Below are positions 28,625 through 38,495 of a stretch of DNA of 64,000 bases, in pieces; position 1 is the stretch's first letter, and the number at the start of each line of letters is the position of its first letter. This stretch comes from Gallionellales bacterium 39-52-133. Its GTDB lineage: Bacteria; Pseudomonadota; Gammaproteobacteria; Burkholderiales; Gallionellaceae. Made by a program: the position numbers and the translations under genes. Below the pieces are notes generated by a model, which worked only from the letters and a program-made list of their open reading frames with translations, did no database searches and was not told the DNA's origin. The DNA lies in contig NCJL01000002.1 in the NCBI GenBank assembly GCA_002278935.1, forward strand, positions 62,001-126,000. The letters are read 5' to 3'.

Positions 28625-29332
28625 TTACTCGCGCGCTTCGCGTTCGATTTCTTCCACGGTCACATGGCGCACATCGCGTCCCTTGACCATATACACCACA
28701 TATTCGGCCATGTTCTGCGCATGGTCGCCGATGCGTTCGATCGCCTTGGCGACAAACAAAATTTCCAGCGAGGTGGAGATGGTGCGCGGATCTTCCATCA
28801 TGAAGGTGATCAGGTAACGCATGATGGCGCGGAATTCCTCGTCAACCTGTTCGTCCTGGCGCACCACACGGGCGGCGGCGGCGATATCCAGACGCGCAAA
28901 GGCATCCAGCGCATTGTGCAGCATGTTGAGTGCCAGCTCGGCCGCATGCTTGATCTCGTGATAGCGCGGCAGGATCAGGCTCTCGCGCTTGGTCAGCAGT
29001 AAGGCCATGCGCGATATTTTTTGCGCTTCGTCGCCGATGCGTTCAAGGTCTGTAATGGTCTTGATCACGGTCATGATCATGCGCAAGTCGCCTGCGGCTG
29101 GCTGGCGTCGCACCAGAATATGGTTGCAGTTTTCGTCGATCTCGACTTCCATTGCATTGACGCGGTGATCGTCCTCGATCACGCGCTTCATCAGCGCTTC
29201 GTCACCAGTGGTCAGGGATTCGATCGCCAGCTTGATCTGGCTTTCCACGAGCCCGCCCATTTGCAACACGCGTGCCCTGACTGCTTCAAGTTCAGCATCA
29301 AATTGTCTTGATGTATGTTCGCTGCTTACCAT
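28625..29332 (-). CDS. phoU: PhoU, phosphate signalling regulator
   Basis: 235 residues made of two repeated three-helix units. Metal-binding E/DxxxD-type motifs appear in DLERIGDEAQKISRMA and AIERIGDHAQNMAEYVVYM. PhoU links the Pst phosphate transporter to the PhoR kinase and also affects persistence. Here it is not next to pst genes but lies between rpiA and a small membrane protein. Confidence 0.97.
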   Translation of the reverse strand: MVSSEHTSRQFDAELEAVRARVLQMGGLVESQIKLAIESLTTGDEALMKRVIEDDHRVNAMEVEIDENCNHILVRRQPAAGDLRMIMTVIKTITDLERIGDEAQKISRMALLLTKRESLILPRYHEIKHAAELALNMLHNALDAFARLDIAAAARVVRQDEQVDEEFRAIMRYLITFMMEDPRTISTSLEILFVAKAIERIGDHAQNMAEYVVYMVKGRDVRHVTVEEIEREARE

Positions 29333-29408
29333 TTCTTGTCCTTACTAAAATTATTGCCTGTCCAATTGTACTCTTACATTGTGTTGCTTTTGTTTCACGC
29401 TGCCACTT

Positions 29409-30074
29409 TTAGAGTGTGATGGTCTGCACGCCGTCGGTTGTGCCCAGCAGCAGTACATCCGCGCCGCGTCGTGCAAACAGGCCATTGGTGACAACGCCAG
29501 GCAGGTGATTCAACGAGGTTTCCAGTTCGACCGGGTTTAAAATTTGCATGCCATGCACATCCAGAATGATGTTGCCGTTGTCGGTGGTAAAGCCCTCGCG
29601 CAGCTTGGGATGGCCGCCCAGCTTGACGATTTCGCGGGCCACATAACTGCGTGCCATAGGGATGACTTCGATTGGCAGGGGAAATTTCCCGAGCACATCC
29701 ACCAGCTTGCTGGCGTCGCAAACGCAGATAAATTTCTTGCTGGCTGCCGCCACAATTTTTTCGCGAGTCAGCGCGCCGCCGCCGCCCTTGATCATGTGCA
29801 TATGGCGCGTGATTTCATCGGCGCCATCCACATACACCGGCAACTCGCCGGCGTCATTGAGGGACAGCACATCGATGCCATGACCTTTCAGGCGCTTGGC
29901 TGATGCCTCGGAGCTGGCGACTGCGCCACGGATTTTATGCCTGATTTTGCCCAGCTCGTCGATAAAGAAATTCGCCGTGGATCCGGTGCCCACCCCGACT
30001 ATGCAGTCCTCGGGAATGTATGCGATTGCAGCCTTGGCGACGGCGAGTTTCAATTCATCCTGTGTCATGCTCAT
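29409..30074 (-). CDS. rpiA: Ribose-5-phosphate isomerase A
   Basis: 221 residues. It interconverts ribose-5-phosphate and ribulose-5-phosphate in the pentose phosphate and Calvin cycles. Family motifs are [41 protein letters not shown] and [12 protein letters not shown]. The start may be at 30074 or at the second ATG at 30068. The 134 bp upstream, shared with the divergent ilvA, hold no recognised regulatory element. Confidence 0.97.
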   Translation of the reverse strand: MSMTQDELKLAVAKAAIAYIPEDCIVGVGTGSTANFFIDELGKIRHKIRGAVASSEASAKRLKGHGIDVLSLNDAGELPVYVDGADEITRHMHMIKGGGGALTREKIVAAASKKFICVCDASKLVDVLGKFPLPIEVIPMARSYVAREIVKLGGHPKLREGFTTDNGNIILDVHGMQILNPVELETSLNHLPGVVTNGLFARRGADVLLLGTTDGVQTITL

Positions 30075-30208
30075 AATATTCTCAATTTGATTTTCTTTTG
30101 GTAGATCGGGAATTATTGCAGGAATTACTGATTTTAGGAACTAAAGTCTTTATGATTCAGTTAATTTCCTGTTAATCTTAAAGGATATCACTCAACAATA
30201 TCCGGTCT

Positions 30209-31726
30209 ATGCAAAGTTATCTCAAACGTATTTTAACCGCCCGTGTCTATGATGTGGCCATCCAGTCCCCGCTGGAAGCGGCTCCCAGCCTGTCGGCGCG
30301 TATTGGCAACCATGTCCTGCTGAAGCGCGAAGACATGCAGCCGGTGTTTTCCTTCAAGCTGCGCGGCGCTTATAACAAAATGGCGCAATTGACGCCGGAG
30401 CAGCTCAAACGCGGCGTGATTGCCGCTTCGGCAGGCAATCACGCGCAGGGCGTGGCCTTGTCCGCAAACAAGCTGGGCTGCAAAGCGATCATCGTGATGC
30501 CGGTGACCACACCCCAGGTGAAGATCGATGCGGTCAGGCATTTTGGCAGGGATGCCGTCAAGATTGTGTTGCATGGCGACAGCTACAACGATGCCTATAG
30601 CCACGCTCTGCTGTTGCAGGAAAAGCAGAAGCTGAGTTTCGTCCATCCGTTTGACGATCCCGATGTGATTGCCGGGCAGGGCACCATAGGCATGGAAATA
30701 CTGCGCCAGCACACGCAGCCGATCGAGGCGATATTCTGCGCCATCGGCGGCGGCGGTCTGATTGCGGGCGTGGCAGCTTACGTCAAACAGATACGACCCG
30801 AGGTCAAGGTGATCGGCGTGCAAACCATAGATTCTGATGCGATGTACCGTTCGCTCAAGGCCAAAAAACGTGTGACTCTCACTGAGGTTGGACTGTTTTC
30901 GGACGGCACCGCCGTCAAGCTGGCGGGTGAAGAAACCTTCCGAATCTGCAAAAAATATGTGGATGAAATCATCCTGGTGGATACAGACGAAGTGTGCGCC
31001 GCGATCAAGGATGTATTCCAGGATACCCGATCTATTCTTGAACCGGCCGGTGCGCTGGCGATTGCCGGCGCGAAGCGGTATGCAGCGCGCGAGAAGCTGA
31101 AGGACAAAACGCTGGTGACCGTGCTGAGCGGCGCCAACATGAATTTTGACCGCCTGCATTTTGTCGCGGAGCGCGCCGAGATAGGCGAAGAACGCGAGTC
31201 GATACTGGCCGTCACTATCCCTGAAACGCCGGGCAGTTTCCGCAAATTCTGTTCACTGCTGGGCAGCCGCAATATCACTGAATTCAACTACCGCTATGCG
31301 GATCCGAAAACCGCGCATATATTTGTCGGCATACAGGTGCGCGATCCGGCGGAAACCGGCAAGCTTATTGCCAACCTTAAAAAGAACAAATTACCCGCGC
31401 TGGATCTGACCGACAACGAGATGGCAAAGCTGCACCTGCGCCATCTGGTGGGCGGTCGCGCGCCCGAAGTGAGCAACGAGATTATGTACCGTTTTGAGTT
31501 CCCCGAACGCCCCGGCGCCTTGATGAATTTTTTAAACAGCATGAGCCACAACTGGAATATCAGCCTGTTCCATTATCGCAACCACGGTGCGGATTACGGA
31601 AGGGTGCTGGTAGGCATGCAAGTGCCGCATCACGATAAAAAAGCTTTCCAGAATTTCCTCAGCCAGCTGGGCTATCGCTATTGGGATGAAAGCGAAAATC
31701 CGGTGTACAAGTTGTTTCTTGGATAA
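30209..31726 (+). CDS. ilvA: Biosynthetic threonine dehydratase
   Basis: 505 residues. It deaminates threonine to 2-oxobutanoate, the first step of isoleucine synthesis. The PLP lysine is Lys50 in VFSFKLRGAYNKM and the glycine-rich phosphate loop is AIGGGGLIAGVA. Two C-terminal ACT-like regulatory domains (about residues 325-500) mark the isoleucine-inhibited biosynthetic form. Confidence 0.97.
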   Translation: MQSYLKRILTARVYDVAIQSPLEAAPSLSARIGNHVLLKREDMQPVFSFKLRGAYNKMAQLTPEQLKRGVIAASAGNHAQGVALSANKLGCKAIIVMPVTTPQVKIDAVRHFGRDAVKIVLHGDSYNDAYSHALLLQEKQKLSFVHPFDDPDVIAGQGTIGMEILRQHTQPIEAIFCAIGGGGLIAGVAAYVKQIRPEVKVIGVQTIDSDAMYRSLKAKKRVTLTEVGLFSDGTAVKLAGEETFRICKKYVDEIILVDTDEVCAAIKDVFQDTRSILEPAGALAIAGAKRYAAREKLKDKTLVTVLSGANMNFDRLHFVAERAEIGEERESILAVTIPETPGSFRKFCSLLGSRNITEFNYRYADPKTAHIFVGIQVRDPAETGKLIANLKKNKLPALDLTDNEMAKLHLRHLVGGRAPEVSNEIMYRFEFPERPGALMNFLNSMSHNWNISLFHYRNHGADYGRVLVGMQVPHHDKKAFQNFLSQLGYRYWDESENPVYKLFLG

Positions 31727-31755
31727 AGTCTCTGCAATCCAGCCAGGGCAAAAAG

Positions 31756-32061
31756 ATGCCTGCTACGGACTCATTCCACGATTTCATCCTTGAACAGCTT
31801 GCCTACCTTGACGGTCTGCGCTCAAAGCGCATGTTTGGCGGTTTTGGCCTGTATTGCGGCGACAATTTTTTTTGCATCGTCCATGATGGCCGACTGTATT
31901 TCAAGACAAATCCCGACATTTTGCCGGAATATCTTCGCTATCATGCACCTGTATTTGCGCCCTCGGAAAAGCAGATATTGAAGAATTACCGCGAAGTTCC
32001 GGCCGATATTCTGGAAGATAGCGAACTTTTACTGCTTTGGGCCAGAAAGGCGGCGCGCTGA
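31756..32061 (+). CDS. TfoX N-terminal domain protein
   Basis: 101 residues, single TfoX/Sxy N-terminal domain (LRSKRMFGGFGLYCGDNFFCIVHDGRLYFKT). Full-length TfoX activates competence genes. Short single-domain forms such as this are widespread and of uncertain role. Its stop overlaps the start of the next gene (TGATG). Confidence 0.9.
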   Translation: MPATDSFHDFILEQLAYLDGLRSKRMFGGFGLYCGDNFFCIVHDGRLYFKTNPDILPEYLRYHAPVFAPSEKQILKNYREVPADILEDSELLLLWARKAAR

Positions 32062-32684
32062 TGAGCACGCAAACTATGAAGCAAGGGCTAAGACAAAGTA
32101 TAATCGCCGCCCGTCAAAAATTGGCGGCGGCTGAACGTGTTGAATACAGTCGTGAAATCACCCTGCGTTTGCTGAATCTGGCCGCATATAAAGAGTCCGT
32201 ATCCGTGCTGGGGTATATGAGTTTCGGCGCGGAGTTTTCCACCGGCTTGTTTGTGCAGCAGGCTTTGCAGGACGGCAAGCAGGTATTGCTGCCCAAAGTG
32301 AATCGCGGCACCAGGCAGCTTGAATTGTTCCAGATTCGTGACTTGACGCAAGATGTTGCACCAGGCCTGTGGGATATTCCGGAGCCCTTGCCGGATCGTT
32401 GCGAAAGAATGGCTGTAGCGGAACGGCTGGATCTCATCCTGCTGCCCGGTGTGGCATTTGCGCGTGATGGTTCCCGGCTGGGTTATGGCGGTGGGTTTTA
32501 CGACAAGTTGCTGGAGCAGATAAGCCTGAATGCCGGTTGTGCACTGACAGTGCAGCCTGCGCTGGTCGCGGCGGCCTTCTCCATGCAACTGGTCAATGAC
32601 ATTCCGCAGGAGGCCACAGACCGCAAGGTGGAGTGGCTGGTTACTGAAAATGAAGTAATAGATTGCGCCGCCAGTATATCATAA
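32061..32684 (+). CDS. 5-formyltetrahydrofolate cyclo-ligase
   Basis: 207 residues from the ATG at 32061, which overlaps the TfoX stop. The enzyme converts 5-formyl-THF to 5,10-methenyl-THF with ATP. Motifs are MKQGLRQSIIAARQKL, LLPKVNRGTRQLELFQI and the C-terminal LILLPGVAFARDGSRLGYGGGFYDKLL. In many proteobacteria the 6S RNA gene precedes this gene, but none is visible here. Confidence 0.93.
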   Translation: MSTQTMKQGLRQSIIAARQKLAAAERVEYSREITLRLLNLAAYKESVSVLGYMSFGAEFSTGLFVQQALQDGKQVLLPKVNRGTRQLELFQIRDLTQDVAPGLWDIPEPLPDRCERMAVAERLDLILLPGVAFARDGSRLGYGGGFYDKLLEQISLNAGCALTVQPALVAAAFSMQLVNDIPQEATDRKVEWLVTENEVIDCAASIS

Positions 32685-32709
32685 GTACTTGATTATATTT
32701 AATATTTTA
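32681..32709 (-). repeat. AT-rich dispersed repeat, copy 4
   Basis: The reverse complement reads AAAATATTAAATATAATCAA followed by GTACTTAT. The part AATCAAGTACTTA matches the IHF consensus. It begins at the stop codon of the cyclo-ligase gene and lies upstream of aceE. Confidence 0.85.
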
Positions 32710-32763
32710 TCACACAAATAATGGGTGCGTTTGCATGCACCTGGATTGGAAGAGAGCAGAGAT

Positions 32764-35421
32764 ATGGAAAACTTACCAGATTATGATCCGCAGGAAACGA
32801 AGGAGTGGCTGGATGCGCTCGAATCCGTACTGGATAACGAAGGCCCCGAGCGCGCTCACTACCTGATCAGTCAGCTGATCGACAAGGCCAGACTGGCTGG
32901 AACCGATCTGCCATTCAGCGCCAACACGCCGTATCTGAATACCATATCCCTGGCTAAAGAAGAGCGTTCAACCGGCAATCACGAACTGGAACATCGTCTG
33001 CGCGCACTGATGCGCTGGAATGCGATGGCGATTGTGCTGAATGCGAACAAGGATTCTTCCGAGCTGGGCGGCCACATCGCCAGCTTTGCTTCAGCTGCCA
33101 CTTTATATGACGTGGGTTTTAACCATTTCTTTCATGGCAAGACAGAAGATCACGGTGGCGACCTGGTGTATTTCCAGGGACACTCCTCTCCCGGCGTATA
33201 TGCGCGTGCCTATATGGAAGGCCGCATCAGCGAGGAACAGTTATATAAATTCCGCCAGGAAGTGGATGGCGACGGTCTCTCCTCCTATCCTCACCCCTGG
33301 CTGATGCCTGATTTCTGGCAGTTCCCCACGGTATCGATGGGCTTGGGCCCGCTGATGGCGATTTATCAGGCGCGTTTTATGCGCTACCTGCAGCACCGCG
33401 AAATGGCGCATACCGACGGACGCAAGGTATGGGCTTTCCTCGGAGACGGCGAGACTGACGAGCCCGAATCGCTGGGCGCGATCTCGATGGCCGGACGCGA
33501 GAGTCTCGATAATCTGATTTTCGTGATCAACTGTAATCTGCAGCGTCTGGACGGACCCGTGCGCGGTAACGGCAAGATCATTCAGGAACTCGAAGGCGTG
33601 TTCCGCGGTGCGGGCTGGAACGTGATCAAGGTGGTGTGGGGCGGCCAATGGGATCGCCTGCTGGCCAAGTGCAAAACCGGGCTGCTGCTGAAGCGCATGG
33701 AAGAAGTCGTTGACGGCGAATACCAGACCTATAAATCAAGAGATGGCGCGTATGTGCGCCAGCATTTCTTTGGCAAATATCCCGAGTTGCTGGAACTGGT
33801 TGCCGACATGTCGGACGACGAAATCTGGCATCTGAATCGCGGGGGCCACGATACCCACAAAGTATTTGCAGCTTATGCGGCGGCATCCCGGCACAAGGGA
33901 CAGCCCACCGTGATTCTGGCCAAGACTGTTAAAGGTTACGGCATGGGTGAAGCGGGTGAAGGCCAGAACATTACGCACCAGCAGAAGAAAGTTAATCTGG
34001 ATGCGCTGCGTCATTTCCGCGACCGTTTCAATATTCCGGTGACGGATGAACAGCTGCCCAATCTGCCCTTTGTGCGTCCTGCAGAAGACAGCCAGGAAAT
34101 GAAATATCTGCGCGAGCGCAGTGCGGCAATGGGTACCGTGCCCGCACGCAAGCCAATTGCCAGACCGCTGCAAATTCCGGGTCTCGAAGCGTTTGATGTG
34201 ATGCTGAAAAGCACGGAAGCACGCGAAATTTCCACCACCATGGCCTTCGTGCGCATGCTCGGCATATTGGTCAAGGATAAAAATATCGGTAAACAAATCG
34301 TGCCGATTGTGCCTGACGAATCCCGCACCTTTGGTATGGAAGGCTTGTTCCGCCAGCTGGGTATTTTCTCCCAGGTAGGCCAGCTGTACACGCCGCAGGA
34401 TGCCGACCAGCTGATGTTCTACAAGGAAGACAAGACCGGCCAGATTCTGCAGGAAGGAATTAACGAAGCAGGCGGCATGGCAGACTGGATCGCCGCCGCC
34501 ACTTCTTACGCCAACCACGGCGTGGCGATGATACCGTTCTTTATCTACTACTCCATGTTTGGTTTCCAGCGCATCGGCGATCTGGCCTGGGCGGCGGGCG
34601 ATATGCGCGCGCGCGGCTTCCTGGTGGGCGGTACAGCGGGTCGAACCACACTCAACGGCGAAGGTCTGCAACATCAGGATGGTCACAGCCATCTGGTGGC
34701 AGCAACGATCCCCAACTGCATTTCCTACGACCCAACCTTTGCTTATGAGGTTGCAGTGATCGTGCAGGACGGTATGCGCCGCATGCATCAGGAGCAGGAA
34801 GACGTGTACTACTACCTCACCGTGATGAATGAAAACTACACCCATCCGGCGATGCCGAAAGGCGCCGAAGCCGGCATCATCAAGGGTATGTATCTGTTCA
34901 GCGAAGGAAAGGCTGCAGCCAAGGCGCCCAAGGTGCAGTTGCTGGGTAGCGGCACCATCCTGCGCGAATCAATTGCCGCAGCAGAAATGCTGGAGAAAGA
35001 TTTTGGCGTGGCGGCGGACATCTGGAGCGTCACCAGCTTCAACGAACTGCGCCGCGACGGTCTGGATGCAGAGCGCTGGAATATGCTGCATCCCGAAGCC
35101 AAGCCGCGCATCAGTTATGTTGAGGAATGCCTCGGCAAGCGCAGCGGCCCGGTGATTGCTTCGACCGACTATATGAAAACCTATGCCGACCAGATACGCG
35201 CATTCCTGCCCAAGCGCTTCAAGGTGCTGGGCACCGATGGTTTTGGACGCTCGGATACACGCAAAAAACTGCGCGGCTTCTTCGAAGTGGACCGCAACTA
35301 CATTGCCGTGGCAGCCTTGAAGGCACTGGCCGAGGAAGGCACGATTGCGGCGAGCGAAGTTACGCGCGCGATCAAGCTGTATAAACTCAATCCTGACAAA
35401 CCGAATCCGACGACCATTTAA
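32764..35421 (+). CDS. aceE: Pyruvate dehydrogenase E1 component
   Basis: 885 residues from the ATG at 32764 (MENLPDYDPQETKEWLDALE), homodimeric E1 type. The thiamine diphosphate motif GDGETDEPESLGAISMAGRE is followed by NLIFVINCNLQRLDGPVRGN. It decarboxylates pyruvate and passes the acetyl group to the lipoyl domain of AceF. It lies 17 bp before aceF. No E3 (lpd) gene follows in this window. Confidence 0.98.
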   Translation: MENLPDYDPQETKEWLDALESVLDNEGPERAHYLISQLIDKARLAGTDLPFSANTPYLNTISLAKEERSTGNHELEHRLRALMRWNAMAIVLNANKDSSELGGHIASFASAATLYDVGFNHFFHGKTEDHGGDLVYFQGHSSPGVYARAYMEGRISEEQLYKFRQEVDGDGLSSYPHPWLMPDFWQFPTVSMGLGPLMAIYQARFMRYLQHREMAHTDGRKVWAFLGDGETDEPESLGAISMAGRESLDNLIFVINCNLQRLDGPVRGNGKIIQELEGVFRGAGWNVIKVVWGGQWDRLLAKCKTGLLLKRMEEVVDGEYQTYKSRDGAYVRQHFFGKYPELLELVADMSDDEIWHLNRGGHDTHKVFAAYAAASRHKGQPTVILAKTVKGYGMGEAGEGQNITHQQKKVNLDALRHFRDRFNIPVTDEQLPNLPFVRPAEDSQEMKYLRERSAAMGTVPARKPIARPLQIPGLEAFDVMLKSTEAREISTTMAFVRMLGILVKDKNIGKQIVPIVPDESRTFGMEGLFRQLGIFSQVGQLYTPQDADQLMFYKEDKTGQILQEGINEAGGMADWIAAATSYANHGVAMIPFFIYYSMFGFQRIGDLAWAAGDMRARGFLVGGTAGRTTLNGEGLQHQDGHSHLVAATIPNCISYDPTFAYEVAVIVQDGMRRMHQEQEDVYYYLTVMNENYTHPAMPKGAEAGIIKGMYLFSEGKAAAKAPKVQLLGSGTILRESIAAAEMLEKDFGVAADIWSVTSFNELRRDGLDAERWNMLHPEAKPRISYVEECLGKRSGPVIASTDYMKTYADQIRAFLPKRFKVLGTDGFGRSDTRKKLRGFFEVDRNYIAVAALKALAEEGTIAASEVTRAIKLYKLNPDKPNPTTI

Positions 35422-35438
35422 GCGGGAGGAGATAAAAC

Positions 35439-36731
35439 ATGGCTGAAATGAAACAAGTATTGGTACCGGATATCGGCAACTACAAAGACGTGCCGGTGAT
35501 TGAAGTGATGGTCAAGGCGGGTGATAGTGTAAAGGCCGAGCAGTCGTTACTCACTTTGGAAACCGACAAGGCAACGATGGATGTGCCCGCGCCGTTTGAC
35601 GGCGTGGTCAAGGAAGTAAAAGTTAAAGTGGGTGACACCATTTCTGAAGGTTCGCTGATTTTCGTGCTGGAAACAAGTGCGAGTGCGGCTCCAGCCAAAG
35701 CGGCTGCACCGGCACCGGCACCGGCAGATGCACCTGCCAAAGTGACTGCGGTCGCAGCGGTTGCCGCAGTTGCAACGCCTGCTCCTGCACCGGCTTCTGT
35801 GGCAGCGCCTGTAACTTCCGGCGGCAAGGCCCACGCCAGCCCATCCATACGCGCCTTTGCGCGCGAACTGGGTGTGGAGCTGTCGCAAGTCAAAGGCACG
35901 GCCGTAAAAGGCCGCATCAGCAAAGACGACGTGCAGAATTTCGTCAAGGCAGCGATGTCGCAGCCGCGTGGTGCAGCGGGTGGCACAGGCGGCATGCAAG
36001 TGCTGGCGATGCCGGTGGTCGACTTTGCCAGGTTTGGCGCAGTCGAGAGCCAGCCGCTGTCGCGCATCAAGAAAATTTCCGGTGCCAACCTGCACCGCAA
36101 CTGGGTCACCATTCCGCATGTCACGCAGTTTGACGAAGCCGATATCAGCGAAATGGAAGCCTTCCGCAAGCAGATCGGCGCGGAGTATGCGAAGCAGGAT
36201 ATCAAGATCACACCGTTGGTTTTTATGCTGAAGGCGGTGGTTGCCGCGCTGCAGAAATTCCCCGAGTTCAATGCGTCACTCGATGCCAGCGGTGAAAACC
36301 TGATTCTGAAAAAGTACTATCACATCGGCGTCGCTGTCGATACGCCGAATGGCCTGATGGTGCCTGTGTTGCGTGATGTGGATAAAAAAGGCCTGGTGCA
36401 ACTGGCAAAAGAGCTGGGCGAAATCAGCGCCAAAGCGCGCGCACTTAAAATTTCTGCAGCGGACATGCAGGGCGGCTGCTTCTCCATCTCCAGCCTCGGC
36501 GGCATTGGTGGTACAGCATTTACGCCCATCATCAATGCACCGGAAGTGGCGATACTCGGTGTGTCCAAAGCCAGCATGAAGCCGGTGTACCAGAATGGCG
36601 AATTCGTGCCGCGCCTGATGTTGCCGCTGTCCTTGTCGTATGATCACCGCGTGATTGACGGTGCCTCCGGTGCGCGCTTCACGCAATATCTGGCCCAAGT
36701 GCTGACGGATATTCGCCGGCTCGCCCTCTAA
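35439..36731 (+). CDS. aceF: Pyruvate dehydrogenase E2, dihydrolipoamide acetyltransferase
   Basis: 430 residues. There is a single lipoyl domain with the lipoylated Lys44 ([14 protein letters not shown]) and a long Ala/Pro/Val linker (about 85-125). The peripheral subunit-binding domain ([21 protein letters not shown]) and the catalytic domain with [14 protein letters not shown] follow. The GGGAGGAGATAAAAC ribosome binding site is strong. E. coli AceF has three lipoyl domains; this one has one. Confidence 0.97.
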   Translation: MAEMKQVLVPDIGNYKDVPVIEVMVKAGDSVKAEQSLLTLETDKATMDVPAPFDGVVKEVKVKVGDTISEGSLIFVLETSASAAPAKAAAPAPAPADAPAKVTAVAAVAAVATPAPAPASVAAPVTSGGKAHASPSIRAFARELGVELSQVKGTAVKGRISKDDVQNFVKAAMSQPRGAAGGTGGMQVLAMPVVDFARFGAVESQPLSRIKKISGANLHRNWVTIPHVTQFDEADISEMEAFRKQIGAEYAKQDIKITPLVFMLKAVVAALQKFPEFNASLDASGENLILKKYYHIGVAVDTPNGLMVPVLRDVDKKGLVQLAKELGEISAKARALKISAADMQGGCFSISSLGGIGGTAFTPIINAPEVAILGVSKASMKPVYQNGEFVPRLMLPLSLSYDHRVIDGASGARFTQYLAQVLTDIRRLAL

Positions 36732-36736
36732 TAGCA

Positions 36737-37402
36737 GTGACAAGCTTGGCGCCGATCGGCATTCTGGGTGGCACCTTTGACCCGATACATTACGGTCATC
36801 TGCGCCTGGCGCAGGAAGCTTTCGAACAGTGCAGTTTAAGCAGCGTGCGATTTGTACCCAGCGGTACGCCGCCGCACCGGACAAAACCGCATGCCTCCGC
36901 GGAGCAGCGTTTGCAGATGGTGCGTCTTGCGCTGCAGGGGCAGAGTGATTTTGTTGTTGACGAGCGCGAGGTCAGGCGTACTGATCCCTGTTACAGCGTC
37001 GATACCTTCGGTGCCTTGCGCGCAGAACTCGGGTTACAACAACCGCTTTGCCTGCTGCTGGGCAGCGATGCGTTTTTACAGTTGCACACCTGGCATCACT
37101 GGCAGCAGTTGTTTGAGCTGGCGCATATCGTGGTCATGCAGCGTCCCGGACGCCCGCTGGGCAATGCGATATTGATGGCAGACGAGGCCTTGCGCCAGCA
37201 ATATCAAACCCGGCTGGCTCCAGCACCCCGGTTGTTGCATGAATCAGCCAGCGGCCTCATCGTTGTGCTGGACATGCCGCAACTGGAAATTTCCGCAACC
37301 GATATCCGCAACCGTGCCGCGCAAAATAAAAATCTGCGTTACCTGTTACCGGACGCAGTTGCACATTACATTCACTCTAATAAGTTGTACAAAACATGCT
37401 GA
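36737..37402 (+). CDS. nadD: Nicotinate-nucleotide adenylyltransferase
   Basis: 221 residues with a GTG start 5 bp after aceF. The adenylyltransferase motif IGILGGTFDPIHYGHLRLA and the C-terminal EISATDIRNRAAQNKNLRYLLPDAV are clear. It makes deamido-NAD from nicotinate mononucleotide. No strong ribosome binding site is seen, and translational coupling to aceF is likely. It overlaps rsfS by 7 bp. Confidence 0.95.
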   Translation: MTSLAPIGILGGTFDPIHYGHLRLAQEAFEQCSLSSVRFVPSGTPPHRTKPHASAEQRLQMVRLALQGQSDFVVDEREVRRTDPCYSVDTFGALRAELGLQQPLCLLLGSDAFLQLHTWHHWQQLFELAHIVVMQRPGRPLGNAILMADEALRQQYQTRLAPAPRLLHESASGLIVVLDMPQLEISATDIRNRAAQNKNLRYLLPDAVAHYIHSNKLYKTC

Positions 37403-37746
37403 CTATTCAAGAAAAAACCCAGGCCATCGTTGATGCACTGGAAGAAATTAAAGGCAACGACATCGTTGTGATCGACACCAGCAAAAAAAGCACGCTGTTC
37501 GATCGCATGGTTATTGCGAGCGCCAACTCCAATCGCCAAACCCGCGCGCTGGCACACAACGTTGTCAAAAAACTGGAAGAGCTGGGAGTGACGGTCTACA
37601 GCACCGAAGGTGAAAAAAGCGGCGAATGGGTGCTGATCGATCTGGGCGAAGTACTGGTGCACGTGATGCAACCCGGTGTGCGTATGTATTACAGCCTGGA
37701 AGAGCTGTGGAGCAAACACCCTCCTGCAGCAGCACCCAAGGTATAA
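37396..37746 (+). CDS. rsfS: Ribosomal silencing factor RsfS
   Basis: 116 residues. RsfS binds ribosomal protein L14 and blocks subunit joining when nutrients are short. Family segments are DIVVIDTSKKSTLFDRMVIASANSNRQ, GEKSGEWVLIDLGEVLVHVMQP and YYSLEELW. The usual nadD-rsfS-rlmH order is present, but a repeat element separates rsfS from rlmH. Confidence 0.96.
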   Translation: MLTIQEKTQAIVDALEEIKGNDIVVIDTSKKSTLFDRMVIASANSNRQTRALAHNVVKKLEELGVTVYSTEGEKSGEWVLIDLGEVLVHVMQPGVRMYYSLEELWSKHPPAAAPKV

Positions 37747-37761
37747 CGTCAATAACTTTTG

Positions 37762-37888
37762 CCACAGATTTCACAGATTCACACAGATTTTTAAGCGAAC
37801 ATATGTTATCCGTGATATTCATCTTCCCAGGAAACATAATCACTGAAAATCTGCTTTAAAAAATCTGTGTAATCTGTGTAATCTGTGG
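37762..37888. repeat. MITE-like element 1 with CACAGATT inverted ends
   Basis: A left arm of about 31 bp (CCACAGATTTCACAGATT followed by cacacagattttt) is matched in inverted orientation by the right arm, which ends AATCTGTGTAATCTGTGG. They differ by one mismatch and one indel. The interior (about 65 bp) has no coding frame. The element fills the rsfS-rlmH gap. Confidence 0.85.
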
Positions 37889-37907
37889 ATAGGTTAGGGC
37901 TTTACAC

Positions 37908-38378
37908 ATGAAACTTCTCATCCTCGCCGTTGGCCACAAAATGCCTTCCTGGATTACAGAGGGCTTCAACGAATACAGCAAGCGCATGCCGCGCGAGGCA
38001 AAGATAGAGCTGGTAGAGATCAAGCCCGAGCCGCGCACTACCGGCAAGAGTGTCAGCCAGATTATGGAGGCCGAAGCGCAACGCCTGCAGGCTGCCTTGC
38101 CCAGGGATGTGTTGCGTATCGTACTCGACGAACGCGGTGCGCACTGGACTACCAGACAATTAACGCAGCACATGCAGGAATGGCTGGGTGGCGGGCGCGA
38201 CGTCGCGTTCATTATTGGCGGTGCGGACGGATTGCACGAATCCATACGCAGTAGCGCGAACCAGTTGCTGGCGCTGTCTGCCATGGTGTTGCCGCATGGT
38301 ATGGTGCGCGTGTTGCTGGCCGAGCAGTTGTATCGCGCCCATAGCCTGTTGCACAATCACCCCTATCATCGCGAATAA
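37908..38378 (+). CDS. rlmH: 23S rRNA pseudouridine-1915 methyltransferase RlmH
   Basis: 156 residues, SPOUT-class methyltransferase. The knot region and the C-terminus are typical: [42 protein letters not shown] and the final HNHPYHRE. The leader consists of the preceding repeat element, so expression may have changed from coupled to separate. Confidence 0.97.
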   Translation: MKLLILAVGHKMPSWITEGFNEYSKRMPREAKIELVEIKPEPRTTGKSVSQIMEAEAQRLQAALPRDVLRIVLDERGAHWTTRQLTQHMQEWLGGGRDVAFIIGGADGLHESIRSSANQLLALSAMVLPHGMVRVLLAEQLYRAHSLLHNHPYHRE

Positions 38379-38495
38379 AAATCACCTTTTCCCGTGACGC
38401 AGAGGAGGTGCTTGTCAAATTACCACTTCTGCTCTCCGGATTTTTTAAGGTATGCTATCCACAGAGCGATTTAACTATCCGGGATACGCCACACC

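Noticed and set aside
30075-30105. AATATTCTCAATTTGAT near the rpiA start as a repeat copy
   Set aside because: The order of the conserved blocks is wrong and the match is too short.
33736-34845. Long open frame on the minus strand opposite aceE (369 codons)
   Set aside because: Antisense to a highly conserved gene, with His- and Cys-rich low-quality sequence and no recognisable domain.
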